Shown here in pieces: positions 61,751-64,000 of a DNA stretch of 64,000 bases; within the stretch, counting starts at the first letter, position 1; each line of letters begins with the position of its first letter. The stretch covers positions 4,307,001 through 4,371,000 of the forward strand of contig NZ_CP120416.1 of the NCBI RefSeq assembly GCF_032773895.1. Reading direction: 5' to 3'. The position numbers were made by a program, and so were the translations under genes. The notes beneath the pieces are model-generated. The model did not search any database. It was not told the DNA's origin and saw only the letters and a list, made by a program, of their open reading frames with translations. Source of the DNA: Teredinibacter sp. KSP-S5-2. Lineage in GTDB: Bacteria > Pseudomonadota > Gammaproteobacteria > Pseudomonadales > Cellvibrionaceae.

Positions 61751-61771
61751 GCCACAGCCTTTGGCTGTGGC
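61751..61771 (+). terminator. hairpin terminator of the DUF3570 operon
   Basis: A perfect 9-bp GC-rich stem (GCCACAGCC/GGCTGTGGC) with a TTT loop, 9 bp after the stop. The T run that follows is interrupted and about 15 bp away, so efficiency is uncertain. Confidence 0.6.
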
Positions 61772-61922
61772 GATAGCCCTGCTTCTTTTTCGCTATTGAC
61801 CTCGATACTCACCTGAACGGTTACATTCCGATCACATTTGCTAACATTCGCACCCTAGCCCCACTCGACTGGCCGAGCTAGAATTCCCGGCATCTACTAA
61901 TTGCACACTAACGAGTGACATT

Positions 61923-62669
61923 ATGAAACAAGTCATAAAAAGCGCATTGATCGCGCCCCTCGCCGCTTCCTGCCTAGTCGGCTTGACCGCCTGTAATAAC
62001 GATACCAACAGTCACGACGTAGACACGCGTTGGATCCGGGCAGAAATCACCCTTACTTCGCCCGGTGATGGCAAAACCTATTTTGAAGCCTACCTGAAAG
62101 ACAATAATCTCTACCTTGAACTGGCTGACTTCGATAACTTCGAAGCCGAAATGAATGGCCAGGAAAAAGAGCTTAAGGAAACACGAGACGAAGACGGCAA
62201 TTTTATTTACAAAAACCACTTCGATTCAGATGAAAGCGGCACCAATGTCAGAGTATCTCTCTACCGTTATATCGAAGATGATGCCCATTCTTATGTTGAC
62301 CTGCCTGAGCCCGCTAATTTTGTTCTACCAACCAATGGCCAGGCTTTTGCTGAAGACGAAGCCATTGACATTACCTGGTCAACCGCCGGAATTAGCAGTT
62401 ACGTCACCTTAAAATACACTCCGGATTGTTCTGGTAATACACAAAGTTCTACCGAGTATTCTTCGATATTGCAGGATAACGGCGCTTATTCCACAACAGT
62501 TGCCGATTTATTGCAAAATGCGCGTGACGGGATTACCGCAGACCAGGACTGCACCATTAAGTTAACCCTTTCCCGTATGGAAGACGGTGACCCTTCCCGT
62601 GAATTTGAAAGTGGTTTTATTCGCGCCTATCAAGATCGAACCATTACCATTAACGTTCCTCGTCCATAA
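61923..62669 (+). CDS. lipoprotein of unknown function
   Basis: A 248-residue lipoprotein (lipobox LTA-Cys24). The region after the lipobox is Asp/Asn-rich. A central part, PANFVLPTNGQAFAEDEAIDITWSTAG, resembles a Ser-Thr-rich or Ig-like fold often found in surface proteins; two cysteines (TPDCSGN, QDCTIKL) may pair. No family is recognised. It lies about 180 bp after the preceding gene and its hairpin, so it has its own promoter or is read through from the DUF3570 operon. Confidence 0.65.
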   Translation: MKQVIKSALIAPLAASCLVGLTACNNDTNSHDVDTRWIRAEITLTSPGDGKTYFEAYLKDNNLYLELADFDNFEAEMNGQEKELKETRDEDGNFIYKNHFDSDESGTNVRVSLYRYIEDDAHSYVDLPEPANFVLPTNGQAFAEDEAIDITWSTAGISSYVTLKYTPDCSGNTQSSTEYSSILQDNGAYSTTVADLLQNARDGITADQDCTIKLTLSRMEDGDPSREFESGFIRAYQDRTITINVPRP

Positions 62670-62678
62670 GCTCTGTTT

Positions 62679-62712
62679 AGGCTTCCCCCCTCCGCCTGGA
62701 GAGCGGAAGCCT
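62679..62712 (+). terminator. terminator of the lipoprotein gene
   Basis: An outer stem AGGCTTCC/GGAAGCCT encloses a second small stem (CTCC/GGAG), followed by TTGTTATTTT. It lies 10 bp past the lipoprotein stop. Confidence 0.7.
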
Positions 62713-62814
62713 TGTTATTTTCCTATCAAAAAATTATTCATCCCTTCTTTTACAACCCAGTCTCTTTTTTAAGTTCCAGGCCACTGTTCTCGTTTTATTT
62801 TAACCGGGCAATAA

Positions 62815-62841
62815 AAACCCCACCTGTTTTAAGTGGGGTTT
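62815..62841 (-). terminator. terminator of the AgmX/TonB-like gene
   Basis: A 9-bp stem (AAACCCCAC/GTGGGGTTT) with a 9-nt loop; on the minus strand the stem is followed by a T run. It lies about 30 bp past the AgmX stop and may also stop plus-strand transcripts. Confidence 0.85.
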
Positions 62842-62869
62842 AAGTTAAAACATAAAAGCCTGTGGCAGA

Positions 62870-63844
62870 TTAGTACGGCAGGAAGTCGTATGTATAATTC
62901 AGAGTTTTACGTCCAACGGCTTTGGCACCAAAGTTAATCAACTTAATTCTAGCCAGAATTTTATTTTCCAAATCAGGGGAATTTAAATCACTGGATAAAA
63001 TTTTAGCGGATGAAACCTGACCGCTTGGTTCGATTACAATCTCAATAACGACCTTACCTTCCAGGGTCGGATCACTACGCAGCGCACGGTTATAGATAGC
63101 AAAAACAGAGCTCTTATGCCGATCCATAGTTTTTCTGATTTCTTCTTCGCTACGCGAGGCTCCATCGCCGCCAGTGCCTTTTTTACCGCCCGCTTTATTG
63201 CCACTACCACTCGACGTGCTGGCGATTTTGCTTTTAACCCGTGTAGACTCTTTACCGGATAGCGCAACACCGCCGGTGTCTCGACTGAGGTTTTGTGTAT
63301 TAATGCCACCACTGCCGGCTTTTGCCTGACTTGAAATAATGGCACGATCCAACTCTGCCGCTTCCCCCGTTCCCTGCGTTAGCTCATCGGCATTCACTTC
63401 GGACAAATCAAAGTCGTCCCGCATATCCATTAAGGCATCGGCAAATTGATTAATTTCTGCCGCCGCCACCTCACGCGCCTGCTCAACGAGCTTAGCGGGC
63501 TCGGGTTCCGGTTTGGGTTCGGGCTTGGCTTCGGGTTTCTTTTCTTCCTTTTTCGGCTCTTCCGGTTTTTTCTCTTCTTTTTTCTTTTCTTCTTTTTTAG
63601 GTTTGGGTTTCGGCGGAGGAGGTTTGGGTAGTTCTTGTTTTTCCAATACCACCTTCGCTAGCTGCGGGGGTAATTTTTCCAGCTCCTTTCGATCCGGTTC
63701 AGGTACGTTTACCAACGGGATCGCCACACTAAAAAGAAAAAATGGTATGAGCAGAAAAAGAATAATTCTGTATAGCCGACGATCGTCCTCTAACGTCGAA
63801 CTCCAGGGCAACTGCAAATTGGGAGCAGAGATTATCACCGCCAT
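62870..63844 (-). CDS. AgmX/PglI C-terminal domain (TonB-like) energy-transducing protein
   Basis: A 324-residue protein from the ATG at 63844 (GGAGGG 5 nt upstream, 1 nt after the ExbD stop). A cytoplasmic N terminus precedes one transmembrane helix (ILFLLIPFFLFSVAIPLV). A long Pro/Lys/Glu-rich periplasmic spacer follows (about residues 75-125), then a Ser/Gly-rich stretch and a C-terminal TonB-like domain (EIRKTMDRHKSSVFAIYNRALR, EGKVVIEIVIEPSGQVSSAKIL). AgmX/PglI-like proteins work with ExbB/ExbD, as the tight coupling to exbD here shows. They may energise outer-membrane transport or motility. The charged spacer is typical of TonB. Confidence 0.9.
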   Translation of the reverse strand: MAVIISAPNLQLPWSSTLEDDRRLYRIILFLLIPFFLFSVAIPLVNVPEPDRKELEKLPPQLAKVVLEKQELPKPPPPKPKPKKEEKKKEEKKPEEPKKEEKKPEAKPEPKPEPEPAKLVEQAREVAAAEINQFADALMDMRDDFDLSEVNADELTQGTGEAAELDRAIISSQAKAGSGGINTQNLSRDTGGVALSGKESTRVKSKIASTSSGSGNKAGGKKGTGGDGASRSEEEIRKTMDRHKSSVFAIYNRALRSDPTLEGKVVIEIVIEPSGQVSSAKILSSDLNSPDLENKILARIKLINFGAKAVGRKTLNYTYDFLPY

Positions 63845-63845
63845 G

Positions 63846-64000
63846 TTAACCCTCCGCACCGTCTGTGGCACCTGCCGAACTGTCGTCCGCAACCTGACTT
63901 ACGGCAAGCGAAATATTGCGATATTCAGATTTTGCGCAGGTGGTCATTATTTTTTTCAATAATTTATAAGGCAGAGCTTTATCTCCCATGATGGTGACGT
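63846..64000 (-). CDS. ExbD/TolR-family protein (3' end only)
   Basis: The last 51 codons of a gene entering from the right edge. VTIMGDKALPYKLLKKIMTTCA and SEYRNISLAVSQV are the C-terminal ExbD/TolR pattern, followed by an Asp/Ser/Gly-rich tail. ExbD couples proton flow to TonB-type proteins; the partner is encoded directly downstream. The 5' part is outside the window. Confidence 0.85.
   Translation of the reverse strand, partial: VTIMGDKALPYKLLKKIMTTCAKSEYRNISLAVSQVADDSSAGATDGAEG

Overview
The window looks like the chromosome of a Gammaproteobacterium, most probably a marine polysaccharide degrader of the Cellvibrionaceae/Teredinibacter/Saccharophagus type. Grounds: a GH18 chitinase with two chitin-binding-like modules joined by runs of about 50 serines (typical of that group), a gammaproteobacterial DNA polymerase II, DUF3301 and DUF3820 proteins, a PEP-CTERM protein, an AgmX/ExbD-type TonB system and many lipoproteins. 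The assignment is from family knowledge, not a search.

Layout. 1-2.8 kb: the end of an unknown gene, then two tandem paralogous lipoproteins with HExxH zinc-protease motifs. 3.2-13.4 kb, mostly minus strand: a secreted protein, a YhcC-like radical SAM protein, a 52-residue YqaE/Pmp3 membrane peptide, a PEP-CTERM protein, polB, an 885-residue helical/7-TM protein and an OprP-like porin. 13.8-20.8 kb, plus strand: an exported protein of unknown role, then a TetR-RND efflux operon with overlapping start/stop codons. 20.8-23.9 kb: housekeeping genes (HAD phosphatase, DUF3301, SDR, DUF3820, GIY-YIG). 23.9-27.8 kb, minus: an operon of two spondin-domain exported proteins followed by an OmpR-family regulator and its kinase, with an 11-bp-phased direct repeat upstream. 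28.3-32.4 kb, plus: chitinase and a di-haem MauG/CcpA-like cytochrome.

32.5-47.7 kb is a polymorphic-toxin region. A 3600-residue secreted Rhs protein (fibronectin-like repeats, SpvB, FG-GAP, YD repeats, Rhs core, variable tip) is followed 14 nt later by a small membrane protein that is probably its immunity protein, then a terminator. Beyond it lie a DD35E insertion sequence, a displaced Rhs core-plus-tip fragment that is no longer attached to a toxin gene, a second small membrane protein (possible orphan immunity gene), and a decayed remnant of the same insertion-sequence family on the far side. This is the layout expected of tip replacement in an Rhs locus.

48-62.7 kb holds the least understood and most interesting system. 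Two divergent gene sets meet at a 680-bp spacer. Leftward: a haem-c protein, a haem-c LamG-like lipoprotein and a Tat-exported DUF1501-like protein. Rightward: a haem-c HzsA-like propeller lipoprotein, an SH3b/beta-barrel protein, a second beta-barrel, a TlpA thioredoxin, a DUF4266 lipoprotein ending in GGGCGCN, a DUF3570 outer-membrane barrel and two more lipoproteins. All products appear exported and several carry CxxCH sites. I infer an envelope redox or surface-assembly machine whose substrate is unknown. The window ends in an AgmX/TonB-like gene and the 3' end of exbD. No tRNA, rRNA or CRISPR array was seen.
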